Shown here piece by piece: positions 32,620-39,997 of a stretch of 64,000 bases of DNA. Both the position numbers and the translations under genes were made by a program. A model generated the notes under the pieces. The model made no database searches, was not told where the DNA came from, and saw only the letters and a list, made by a program, of their open reading frames with translations. The DNA comes from Parapedobacter tibetensis (GTDB lineage: Bacteria > Bacteroidota > Bacteroidia > Sphingobacteriales > Sphingobacteriaceae): the NCBI RefSeq assembly GCF_024643205.1, contig NZ_JAMKQJ010000003.1, positions 310,001 through 374,000 on the forward strand, given 5' to 3'. The stretch's first letter is position 1. The number at the start of each line of letters is the position of its first letter.

Positions 32620-34827
32620 TTAGTCGATATGTTGTAAGATCTCCATAGCCACGGCTCTGGCCAACAATGGTGGCACGGCATTGCCTACCAGGGTATATTG
32701 CGGCACCTCGGACTTGCGCTTATCGCCTCCTGTGGAGCGCTTGCCTTGGAACACGAAGGAATCGTCAAACGATTGGAGCCGAGCCATCTCGCGTACGGTA
32801 AGGGCCCGCGGTGCACGATAATGCACGTAATCATCCGGTATCGTCATCACGGTTGGGCTTTGGCCATCGGGCTTGAGTACGCTGTAATTTCGCTTATCCG
32901 AGGATAGGCCAGCTTTTTCTAATTTCTTTTGCGCCAATTTGTAATCGCCTTCTCTAAGGATAATCTTCAGGCGCTTGATGACATCCACATTCTGCTTGCT
33001 GGTCTTATGATTGTGCAGGGCATCGAATTTTTTCTCACCCCGATCAAGAGCGTGCACATCACGCACATAGAATGGGGGGGAATAGTGAAAGCGACCGTTC
33101 AACCGCCCTTCTTTGCTCCATTGGGCATAGGTGCGGTGCTCCGCAGAAACTTTCCCATCCACATGTCGCCCCCTTAATAGCGACTGCATGTAATCTGAAG
33201 TGCCATTGTATTGCTTCTTGATATCCACCGGCTCATAATGGAAGGCTTCGGTATCATTGTCTACAAAATCCAGGTCATACAGTGCCTCGAATACGCTGAC
33301 TTTTTCCGCCGCGGATACGGTGGGTGGTATGGTGGAGATGAATGCTTGGTCTTTTCGGCATCCGATAAACAATACGCGCTCACGGTTTTGGGGTACGCCA
33401 TAGTCTGATGCGTTGGCTACGAATGGGGCCTCGATGCGATAGAGCCGTATGCTCTGCATGATGTACGCGAGTTGCTCTTTCTGCTTCGGGGCGCAAAATT
33501 GACCGATGAGCCTTACGCAGTCTTCAAGCGAATAGGTGTATATGGTGAGCGCCTGCAGGATGTCATGGCAATCGCGTTGATACGTGTCTGACACGGATAG
33601 GTCTTCAAAAGCTTGCCGCACCTTGGCAATGGTTTCCTCCGCGTCCAACTGGGTGATGAATGTATTGAACCCATCTACAAAGTAATCGTTGTCTACGTTG
33701 CATTGGTCTTTTTCCTTGATGATGGTCCTACGTAGGGTTTCGATTTCCTTGGCCCGTAGTAGCATCCGCAAGCCGTGTCGGATGGTGCTTATCCTCGTGT
33801 CTGTCTTGCTTTCTTTATAATTGCCCTGTTTGGTGGTAAATTGTTTAAACTTAGCTTCCACGGCCTTGAGATAGGTTTCTCGTTGTTCGGCGATTTTGCT
33901 ATCGTGTACCTGCTCCATGGCAATGCGCTTGGTGAGGCAATCGAGGATAAAGGAGTCGTCTTGTGCAGTTTTGCGCAATTCTTTGATGAATTGGAGCAGC
34001 TTGGGCACTTCGTTGAGGTCTACAATGGAGTTGATCTCATCGAGTATGAGTTGCCTAACCTTGCCGCCCTCCTTTGTGAGTATGCCTTTTACATTTTCCA
34101 TCACAAAGTACTTAGGCTGCAACACCTTGATGACTTCTAAATAGTGGGAGAAAAGATCATCTTTCTTGTCAAACTTGCGTCGTTTGCCGGCAAGGCTGAA
34201 GCTTTGGCAGGGTGGCCCCCCACAGATCACGTCTACCGGCTTGCCATTGAGCCGCTGGAGCAGGTTGTCTAAAAAATCTGGTTCGGTTATATCTTGCCTT
34301 AGGAAAGCTGTATCAAGGTTGAGCTGGTGATTATATCGTACCACATGCGTAAGCTCACAATTTTCATTGATATCACTGGCCAATAGAAAATCGAAGAATT
34401 TGTCATCTACTTGGGCTTGCAGGAATCCCTCGCTGAACCCTCCCGCACCGGCAAAAAGATCTACGAACGTATATGAACGCCCGTATAGGTATAGTTGGTC
34501 TCTATATATATTTACTTGGCTTTCGGCTTTATAGGCCTCCGCTATGTCATTGAGTTTTTCTTTGATTTCTTTATCAGTAAATGACTTTTTTGGCGAATTG
34601 TTGAGCAATTCCTCTGCTCGCTCTTTCAAGTGATGAAGGTAGTGGTTGATAGCGGTATGGCTTTCGCCTGAAGGCAGTACGACCTGCTTTTCCTTGTCAA
34701 AATCATCCGCCTTGATTTTTTCACCTGTCGCGACCTTTATCTGGCGGCCGCTGCAATTGATTCGAAGGTGTATAGGGCAGTAACCCTTTTTATCTGCTTT
34801 ATCTAAGTAGTAATTGATGGTAGCCAT
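32620..34827 (-). CDS. DNA (cytosine-5) methyltransferase with N-terminal Arm-type domain
   Basis: 735 residues, about twice the family minimum. Residues 1-75 (INYYLDKADKKGYCPIHLRI) look like the Arm DNA-binding domain of Bacteroidota tyrosine integrases. Catalytic motifs: I (FVDLFAGAGGFSEGF, 121-135), IV (GGPPCQSFSLAG, Cys207), VI (ENV, 244-246), VIII (QNRERV, 480-485), X (GNAVPP near 715). About 200 residues are inserted between VI and VIII. It protects against the MvaI/BcnI-type nuclease encoded next. Two 18-bp direct repeats lie immediately before the start; autoregulation through the N-terminal domain is an attractive inference. Confidence 0.92.
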   Translation of the reverse strand: MATINYYLDKADKKGYCPIHLRINCSGRQIKVATGEKIKADDFDKEKQVVLPSGESHTAINHYLHHLKERAEELLNNSPKKSFTDKEIKEKLNDIAEAYKAESQVNIYRDQLYLYGRSYTFVDLFAGAGGFSEGFLQAQVDDKFFDFLLASDINENCELTHVVRYNHQLNLDTAFLRQDITEPDFLDNLLQRLNGKPVDVICGGPPCQSFSLAGKRRKFDKKDDLFSHYLEVIKVLQPKYFVMENVKGILTKEGGKVRQLILDEINSIVDLNEVPKLLQFIKELRKTAQDDSFILDCLTKRIAMEQVHDSKIAEQRETYLKAVEAKFKQFTTKQGNYKESKTDTRISTIRHGLRMLLRAKEIETLRRTIIKEKDQCNVDNDYFVDGFNTFITQLDAEETIAKVRQAFEDLSVSDTYQRDCHDILQALTIYTYSLEDCVRLIGQFCAPKQKEQLAYIMQSIRLYRIEAPFVANASDYGVPQNRERVLFIGCRKDQAFISTIPPTVSAAEKVSVFEALYDLDFVDNDTEAFHYEPVDIKKQYNGTSDYMQSLLRGRHVDGKVSAEHRTYAQWSKEGRLNGRFHYSPPFYVRDVHALDRGEKKFDALHNHKTSKQNVDVIKRLKIILREGDYKLAQKKLEKAGLSSDKRNYSVLKPDGQSPTVMTIPDDYVHYRAPRALTVREMARLQSFDDSFVFQGKRSTGGDKRKSEVPQYTLVGNAVPPLLARAVAMEILQHID

Positions 34828-34833
34828 TGTTTA

Positions 34834-34869
34834 CGGACAAATTTACGGACACGGACAAATCTACGGACA
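34834..34869 (-). promoter_or_regulatory. Two 18-bp tandem repeats before the methyltransferase start
   Basis: CGGACAAATTTACGGACA (34834-34851) and CGGACAAATCTACGGACA (34852-34869), one base different, directly abutting and ending six bases from the start codon at 34827. They sit where a repressor would block transcription or translation initiation. No separate controller gene is present in this restriction set. Confidence 0.65.
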
Positions 34870-35128
34870 GAAACGCTACGGTGATAAAATTTATAGCAAA
34901 AAAGTTATCCACAATTGTTGGCATAATGACGTGTCGGTACTGAATCAATATCAATCGGAGAGCGGCTGATTACCACCAAGCCCATATCCTTTAAAGGTGG
35001 GGCCGCAAGGTCTTTTTGATGGAGTACGCGGTTTTATGCGCGATAGAACGGTGTCATAGGTGATTTTTATTGCTTCAAATTTAACTTGGGTATTGTGCAT
35101 TGGCAAAACAGGTATTTGAAAATTATAT
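34870..35128. other. Intergenic region between divergent genes
   Basis: No gene seen. It must contain the methyltransferase promoter on the minus strand; a TTTTTTG is present, but no clear TAnnTTTG follows at the right distance. Confidence 0.4.
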
Positions 35129-35160
35129 TTTGACTTATACTATATTTTTTAGTAATTTTG
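35129..35160 (+). promoter_or_regulatory. Promoter of the 93-residue hypothetical gene
   Basis: TTTG (35129-35132), 20 bases, TAATTTTG (35153-35160). Full -7 match. Transcription would start about base 35167, so the ATG at 35168 would be leaderless and the ATG at 35186 is preferred. Confidence 0.7.
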
Positions 35161-35185
35161 GTCTATCATGTTAACAATACTACTT

Positions 35186-35467
35186 ATGGATCTCCTAATA
35201 GAAACGAAGCGGAATAGCGACGTTCATTACAAGGTAATGGCCTTGCCGGAAGATGAACTGCTAACCGAAGTACGGGCGATGAGCCGAGAGCAATTGATTG
35301 ACTGGCTAAGCTGGAACGACAGGAACGGTATATACAAGGATGTAGATTCAATGGCGGAATTCGGTAACGTCATGACAAAGGAAGAAGGGGAGGAAATCAT
35401 GTTTCGGCAGATCATGTCTGAGCGGGAGGGCTGGGATGGCAGGATGGACGGTAAGCTGATTTATTGA
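35186..35467 (+). CDS. Hypothetical protein
   Basis: 93 residues, charged and helical (MALPEDELLTEVRAMSREQL; SMAEFGNVMTKEEGEEIMFR), no signal peptide. It is probably cytoplasmic. It converges with the Vsr gene (10-base gap). I do not recognise a family; a small regulator or antitoxin-like protein is possible but unsupported. Confidence 0.6.
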   Translation: MDLLIETKRNSDVHYKVMALPEDELLTEVRAMSREQLIDWLSWNDRNGIYKDVDSMAEFGNVMTKEEGEEIMFRQIMSEREGWDGRMDGKLIY

Positions 35468-35477
35468 ATTATCGGCG

Positions 35478-35927
35478 CTAATAATCTGCCGGATAGGGCA
35501 CTCTTCCCTCTCCGGCTGCTTCGATGTAAAGTTGGATCTGATTGACACATTGCCTAAGGTTCTTTCGTATATCCTCACCCCAAAACCTGAAAACGGTATA
35601 GCCCATAGCGATGAGGGCCTCGTTATTTTCCTTATCGCGTGCCATATTACGTTCGATCTTGGCCACCCAGAAGTCCTTGTTGCTGCGAATGCGTCCTTTG
35701 GTTTTCTCCCACTGGTGGCCGTGCCAAAATTCTCCATCTATAAAGATGGCCAACCTGTATTTCTTGATAACGACATCGGGCCTGCCGGGCAAATCTTTGC
35801 TATGCGTGCGGTAACGGATACCCTGTGCCCATAGCGCCTTGCGCAGGAGCAGCTCGGGCTTAGTATCCTTGCTCCGGATGCGGCTCATGATATAACTCCG
35901 CTGCGGCGATGGGGGAACGCGTGGCAT
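35478..35927 (-). CDS. vsr: Very short patch repair endonuclease (Vsr)
   Basis: 149 residues, the usual family length. It begins with the family signature SYIMSRIRSKDTKPELLLRK and carries LPGRPDVVIKKYRLAIFIDG, then FWHGH; the Asp of RPD and the two His of WHGH match Vsr catalytic positions. Vsr nicks T:G mismatches left by deamination of 5-methylcytosine, so it belongs with the cytosine-5 methyltransferase 650 bases away. The same strand and context suggest one restriction-modification-repair set. Confidence 0.93.
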   Translation of the reverse strand: MPRVPPSPQRSYIMSRIRSKDTKPELLLRKALWAQGIRYRTHSKDLPGRPDVVIKKYRLAIFIDGEFWHGHQWEKTKGRIRSNKDFWVAKIERNMARDKENNEALIAMGYTVFRFWGEDIRKNLRQCVNQIQLYIEAAGEGRVPYPADY

Positions 35928-35958
35928 GATGCAAAGATAGGGAATGTGAGAGGAAGTA

Positions 35959-36231
35959 AACTATCAACGGATTTTGGTTGACGACTTGGAACGGAAAGAA
36001 GGTGACAACCCCACGATCGGTATCCTACTGTGTACAGAAACGGATCGAACCATTGCTAAGTACTCGATATTGAACGAGAGTAAGCAATTATTTGCCAGCA
36101 AGTACTTGCCCTATCTTCCTACGGAAGAGGAGTTGGTGGCAGAAATTGAAAGGGAGAAGCAGGTGTTTAGGGAACAGGCGGTGGTGTATGGTAAAGAGGA
36201 ATATACAAACAACTCATCAGCACCATGCTGA
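35959..36231 (+). pseudogene. C-terminal fragment of a third DUF1016-type nuclease gene
   Basis: The frame reads DNPTIGILLCTETDRTIAKY, then SILNESKQLFASKYL, then LPTEEELVAEIEREK. It matches DNPTIGILLCRDKNNIEAEF...LPSVEELEEQL of the intact gene at 16044. The 5' three quarters, including the catalytic core, are missing, and there is no ATG start. Confidence 0.75.
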
Positions 36232-36281
36232 ATAGTTGATTGGTAGCATTAGAACTCCGCGAGTCTATTTTGCTAAAAATA

Positions 36282-36312
36282 TTTGCTTTTTGCTTTGCAA
36301 AACATACCTTTG
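36282..36312 (+). promoter_or_regulatory. Duplicated promoter in front of the decayed KilA-N gene
   Basis: TTTG (36282-36285), 19 bases, TACCTTTG (36305-36312): full consensus and clearly the same segment as 29829-29859. It may still be active and drive the downstream antitoxin-like and toxin-like genes. Confidence 0.75.
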
Positions 36313-36335
36313 CCATATAGCCAAATAACCTGCCC

Positions 36336-36864
36336 ATGGCAAAAACAAGAAATTAGAGGTAAAGGGAACGGAGATTACTATTATTTCAGCAGAAGCGGAC
36401 GATTTTATCTCACTCACGGACATGTTGAATGCGAAAGACGGTGACTTCTTTATCTCGGATTGGCTGAGGAATAGAAATACTGTCGAGTTCTTGGGAATAT
36501 GGGAGTCTGTTAATAATCCCGATTTTAATTATGGCGAATTCGCCGTAATTAAAAATCAAGCAGGATTGAACGGTTATAAAATAAGCGTAAAAGAGTGAGT
36601 AGAAAAGACAAAAGCAAGCACCACGCACTGCTTATTCACCAAGGACTGGCCCAATCTGAGCGATTAGTCCAGCTGAACCGAATGGCGATCATGCAATTGC
36701 GTTCATTGGTGGTGCATAGCAAATCGGTGGGAAAACTGGAAGAAGCTAAGGTTATGTTTAAAAAAGAGGCTATCCAATCGCTTAATAGTGCAGGCATCCT
36801 GACGAAAAAAGGAAAATTCACGAAACCTTACGCCGAATTGGAAAAGCTGGTTGCTGCTAAATAA
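36336..36864 (+). pseudogene. Decayed KilA-N gene joined to an antitoxin-like tail
   Basis: Compared with 29886-30904: one base is lost in the A-run after the start (frameshift), Trp of the WIETTNA segment is now TGA (36596-36598), about 420 bases of the middle are deleted, and a further shift follows. The end (LLIHQGLAQSERLVQLNRMA) is then fused in frame to the tail of the antitoxin-like gene (EAIQSLNSAGILTKKGKFTK). An in-frame segment from 36595 to 36864 remains open and could make an 89-residue protein. Confidence 0.85.
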
Positions 36865-36880
36865 TTAAAGAAGTTATGCG

Positions 36881-37132
36881 ATGATGCCTGAATTGAAACT
36901 TATCAACCTATTGCCCGCTACACTGGACTCTCGTGAGGCGGCTACTCGGCTTGCCAATATGGTGAAGGAATATACTGGCGACAAGCAAATTGAATTAGAT
37001 TTTTCAGGCATAGAATTCATGTCGCACTCGTTTGCAGATCAGTTTTACAAAGAGCTTTATCTCCGTGATAAGGATTCAATTGAGCGCTTTTCGCGGGCGA
37101 ATAGTGAGATGGCCTGTCATAATTTATCATAG
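36881..37132 (+). pseudogene. Truncated copy of the STAS-like gene
   Basis: The first about 67 codons match the 30917 gene (IELDFSGIEFMSHSFADQFY), then the sequence departs (SIERFSRANSEMACHNLS-stop) and the family's C-terminal half is lost. A product might still be made, but it would lack half the domain. Confidence 0.75.
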
Positions 37133-37163
37133 ATTGTATACCTTTACAATCAAATCCATGATC

Positions 37164-37334
37164 ATGAGTTCTAAAGATTTTAAAAATTTAGAGGCATTGG
37201 CAAAAAAGGAACGTAGTCGTAAGATGACGAAGGAAGAGGCCATCCAGTCTTTGGTTGACGCAGGTATTATCAACAAGGATAAGAAATTCATGCCCCCTTA
37301 TAAAAATCTGGAACGCATTGTAATCAGAAAATAG
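37164..37334 (+). CDS. Antitoxin-like small protein (56 residues)
   Basis: 56 residues from the second of two close ATGs (37158 or 37164): SSKDFKNLEALAKKERSRKM, then EEAIQSLVDAGIINKDKKFM, then PYKNLERIV. Same family as the 30725 protein. It lies 10 bases upstream of the ADP-ribosyltransferase-like gene, the layout of a type II antitoxin before its toxin. Pairing is inferred from position and size. Confidence 0.65.
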   Translation: MSSKDFKNLEALAKKERSRKMTKEEAIQSLVDAGIINKDKKFMPPYKNLERIVIRK

Positions 37335-37344
37335 GCCTATGTAA

Positions 37345-37977
37345 ATGTATGATATAAGACCAAACCTACTCATCGGATTCCACGGTTGCGACGCCGCTGT
37401 ATGTCATGAATTAATCAATAAACCAGATAAAGTCAAACTGAACAAAGAGCCTTTTGATTGGTTAGGGCATGGCATTTATTTCTGGGAGAATAATTACGAA
37501 CGTGCTCTACAGTGGGCGAAAGACAAACACAAGCGTGGGCGGATTAAAGAACCAGCCGTTGTTGGCGCCGTTTTACAGTTGGGGCTTTGCTGTGATTTCC
37601 TGGATAGTAAATACATCAAAATCTTACAGGATTATTATGCTTCCATGGAAGAAAGCTATCGCCTTTCCGACTTGCCACTCCCTAAAAATAGAGATCTACC
37701 AAATGACGAACATAAAGACCGCATATTGCGTGAACTAGATTGTGCTGCAATTGAATATATGCATGCACGTATAGACCAAACCATACAACGTGACATGCAG
37801 ACGAAAGGATTTTCTGATTATAGAAAGTTCGATTCTACCCGAGGTGTATTTACAGAGGGCGGCCCAGCATTTAGTGGGGCCGGCATATTTGAGAAAAGCC
37901 ATATACAGGTTTGCGTCCGCAATGTGAATTGTATTAAAGGGTTTTTCCTGCCAAGAAAAGAAATCGATTTTAAATAA
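37345..37977 (+). CDS. ADP-ribosyltransferase-like putative toxin
   Basis: 210 residues. Features in order: LLIGFHGCD (His about 13), FDWLGHGIYFWENNYERALQ (Tyr about 41), and GVFTEGGPA (Glu about 172). His, Tyr and Glu in this order and spacing fit the H-Y-E triad of ADP-ribosyltransferase folds. I recall a widespread uncharacterised family with the same WLGxGIYFWE motif, often next to a small partner gene. There is no signal peptide, so it would act in the cytoplasm. Activity and target are inference. Confidence 0.6.
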   Translation: MYDIRPNLLIGFHGCDAAVCHELINKPDKVKLNKEPFDWLGHGIYFWENNYERALQWAKDKHKRGRIKEPAVVGAVLQLGLCCDFLDSKYIKILQDYYASMEESYRLSDLPLPKNRDLPNDEHKDRILRELDCAAIEYMHARIDQTIQRDMQTKGFSDYRKFDSTRGVFTEGGPAFSGAGIFEKSHIQVCVRNVNCIKGFFLPRKEIDFK

Positions 37978-38026
37978 TCCCCGACCGGCCGAACTTGGGC
38001 TCTTGCTTGAGGATGCGAATTTAACC

Positions 38027-38251
38027 GTTCAACACAAATACACGTCGTTCATCACCTATACGTGTCGTTCGTCACACCCATCGATCACGCGCTTCGAACT
38101 TTTCATTCCCCGAGAAGGGTGTTTTATTCCTCTGCATCCGTGTTTATTCCGGGAAGGTGTCGTTCATCATAAATACGTGTTGTTCATCCAAGGATTCCGC
38201 ACTTCATCACAGAAAACGAGGCTTTCATCACAAAAGGGAACCGTTCTTCAC
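38027..38251. repeat. Degenerate tandem array with 20-bp period (core GTTCATCAC)
   Basis: Cores ending at 38035, 38055, 38075, 38109, 38130, 38150, 38170, 38190, 38210, 38231 and 38251: GTTCAACAC, GTTCATCAC, GTTCGTCAC, TTTCATTCC, TTTTATTCC, TTTATTCC, GTTCATCAT, GTTCATCCA, CTTCATCAC, TTTCATCAC, GTTCTTCAC. Steps are 20 or 21 bases except one of 34. The sequences between cores are not conserved. It lies directly before a copied promoter. Confidence 0.75.
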
Positions 38252-38258
38252 AAACGGC

Positions 38259-38291
38259 TTGTACAACAAACCCATTTTACTTATATCTTAG
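38259..38291 (+). promoter_or_regulatory. Copied promoter of the outer-membrane barrel gene
   Basis: TTG (38259-38261), 22 bases, TATCTTAG (38284-38291). It corresponds to 26345-26375 with two extra bases in the spacer. Confidence 0.5.
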
Positions 38292-38315
38292 CGCAAACGC
38301 AACTGACGACAATTA

Positions 38316-38450
38316 ATGACAACAAAACCTACCTCATCAACCAAAATGCTTGCTTTGATACTATTGGTGACCATACCCTCATTAAAATGCTCATCAATTA
38401 TCAGTGTAGTTTGCCATACTAAACGCAAGCATTGTAACGTTATAAACTAA
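38316..38450 (+). pseudogene. 5' end of the outer-membrane barrel gene, truncated
   Basis: Reads MTTKPTSSTKMLALILLVTI then PSLK, the signal peptide of the 26400 gene (MTTKPAPSTKMLALVLLVTI), then 20 unrelated codons to a stop at 38448-38450. Only the leader was copied or kept. A 44-residue product is possible but would lack the barrel. Confidence 0.75.
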
Positions 38451-38495
38451 ATGAATAGTTTTAAAAGACTTGCCTTATTATAACCTTATAACAAG

Positions 38496-39632
38496 ATGAA
38501 AAGAAACGTCACCTCCGTTTTATTGACTGCCTCGTTTTTACTGTTTTTAAAGTTGGATTGCCGGGCCCAATCGGACAGTACGTTTATCATCAAAGGGGTA
38601 ATTGATACGGTGCCCCACGCCACCTATTTTGTGACTTATCAACAACGAGGCAACTGGGTCAACGACACAATTTCGTTGAATGCGGATAGGCGGTTTGAAT
38701 ATGTGGGAATTATTGGAGAGCCAACCAGATTTAGCCTGACGGTAAAAAATGACATAAATCCGAATTTAGCTGGCAATTTATACTTGTATTCGTTTTGGGT
38801 TGAGCCGGGCAAGTCTTTATTTTTTGAAGGAAAGGCAAATTGGCTCTTTGAGGGGGTGTATGGCCCAGTGCCTCGTTCGGGTAATTTTATCCTTGAAAAT
38901 TCGGATATGGAAATTACCGCTAGCAGATATTCGGAAAGTCGGCGGGTGGCACGGCAGAAACGGGAGGAAGCTGCCGGACGCTCCTTGACAAAAACGGAAG
39001 GCGCGCAGCTTGCCGACAGTTTGCGGTTTGATTTCATCAAACGGAATCCGGATAATTACTTTTCGCTAAACTTGCTGTACGGACAACTAAGAGGCTCGAA
39101 TCCGAATTATACGCTTGCGGAGGAATTGATGGATGCGTTTACAACACAACTGAAAAGCACTTACTTGGCTAAAGAGCTGGAACAACGCATACTCGTAGAC
39201 AAGCTAACTGGAATAGGCCGCGTGATGCCTGATTTTAGCCAGCGCGATACAGCGGGTAACCTGTTTAACTTATCGGATTTCCGTGGAAAATATGTTTTGG
39301 TAGACTTCTGGGCGAGCTGGTGCGGGCCATGCCGGGCTGAAAACCCAAATCTCGTTAAAGCATATAAGGCCTATAGCTCAAAAGGGTTTGATATTTTGGG
39401 GATTTCGCTAGATGAATCCAAAGCACAGTGGTTGAAAGCCATTGGAAACGATGGCCTTACTTGGACGCACTTGTCTGATCTGAAAGGTTTTGACAATGAA
39501 GTGGCTAAAAAATTCTTTATCCATGCCATACCGGAGAATTTCCTATTAGATCCCAATGGGGTCATCATTGCCAAGAATGTGAAAGGTGTTGCGTTGATGA
39601 AAAAACTGGAGAATATATTCGCGCAAAATTAA
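38496..39632 (+). CDS. TlpA-family disulfide reductase with DUF4369-like N-terminus
   Basis: 378 residues. The signal peptide is followed by a DUF4369-like beta domain (about 28-130: FIIKGVIDTVPHATYFVTYQ), a helical linker, and a thioredoxin domain with CGPC at 276-279 (YVLVDFWASWCGPCRAENPN) and the cis-Pro region IHAIPENFLLDPNG. It is likely a periplasmic thiol reductase of a type common in Bacteroidota. It stands alone between the repeat array and a cdsA fragment. Confidence 0.9.
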   Translation: MKRNVTSVLLTASFLLFLKLDCRAQSDSTFIIKGVIDTVPHATYFVTYQQRGNWVNDTISLNADRRFEYVGIIGEPTRFSLTVKNDINPNLAGNLYLYSFWVEPGKSLFFEGKANWLFEGVYGPVPRSGNFILENSDMEITASRYSESRRVARQKREEAAGRSLTKTEGAQLADSLRFDFIKRNPDNYFSLNLLYGQLRGSNPNYTLAEELMDAFTTQLKSTYLAKELEQRILVDKLTGIGRVMPDFSQRDTAGNLFNLSDFRGKYVLVDFWASWCGPCRAENPNLVKAYKAYSSKGFDILGISLDESKAQWLKAIGNDGLTWTHLSDLKGFDNEVAKKFFIHAIPENFLLDPNGVIIAKNVKGVALMKKLENIFAQN

Positions 39633-39657
39633 CTCATACTGACGCTTTAGTTTTCCC

Positions 39658-39890
39658 CTACAAATAGAACAGCCAAAATACCGCCCCTGTAAAATATAGC
39701 TATCATACCGGTCTAATATGCCTCCATAGCCCGGAATCAGGTTGCTGTAATCCTTCAGGCCACACCTGCGTTTATACCATGAGGCCAACGCATCGCCCAT
39801 AAATGCCCCCGTACAGATCAGCACAATGTCAACTACCTGCATTACCTGAACAATGGACAATTCATGGAAACCGCACAACGGGTTGTACAT
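39658..39890 (-). pseudogene. C-terminal fragment of a phosphatidate cytidylyltransferase-like gene
   Basis: The minus strand reads MGDALASWYKRRCGLKDYSN then LIPGYGGILDRYDSYI, the CdsA signature (S-x-x-K-R-x4-K-D...P-x-[H]-G-G-x-x-D-R-x-D) with Tyr for the usual His. After SYI a one-base shift is needed to read the natural-looking end FTGAVFWLFYL-stop (stop at 39660-39658). The membrane-spanning first three quarters (about 200 residues) are missing. Confidence 0.75.
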
Positions 39891-39997
39891 ATGTCCCCCA
39901 TTGGTACTGTCGCATTTAACCCCTATGATTGTCGCATATATATTGCAAGTGGCATGGTATTATTGCCGAGATTTGTATTGTAACAAAACCGCACGAT

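Noticed and set aside
38027..38251. CRISPR array
   Set aside because: Cores are short and degenerate, the period is only 20-21 bases, there is no constant repeat with unique spacers, and no cas gene is in the window.
38003..38422. Open frame of 139 codons
   Set aside because: It is a reading of the 20-bp repeat array and then of another frame of the copied leader.
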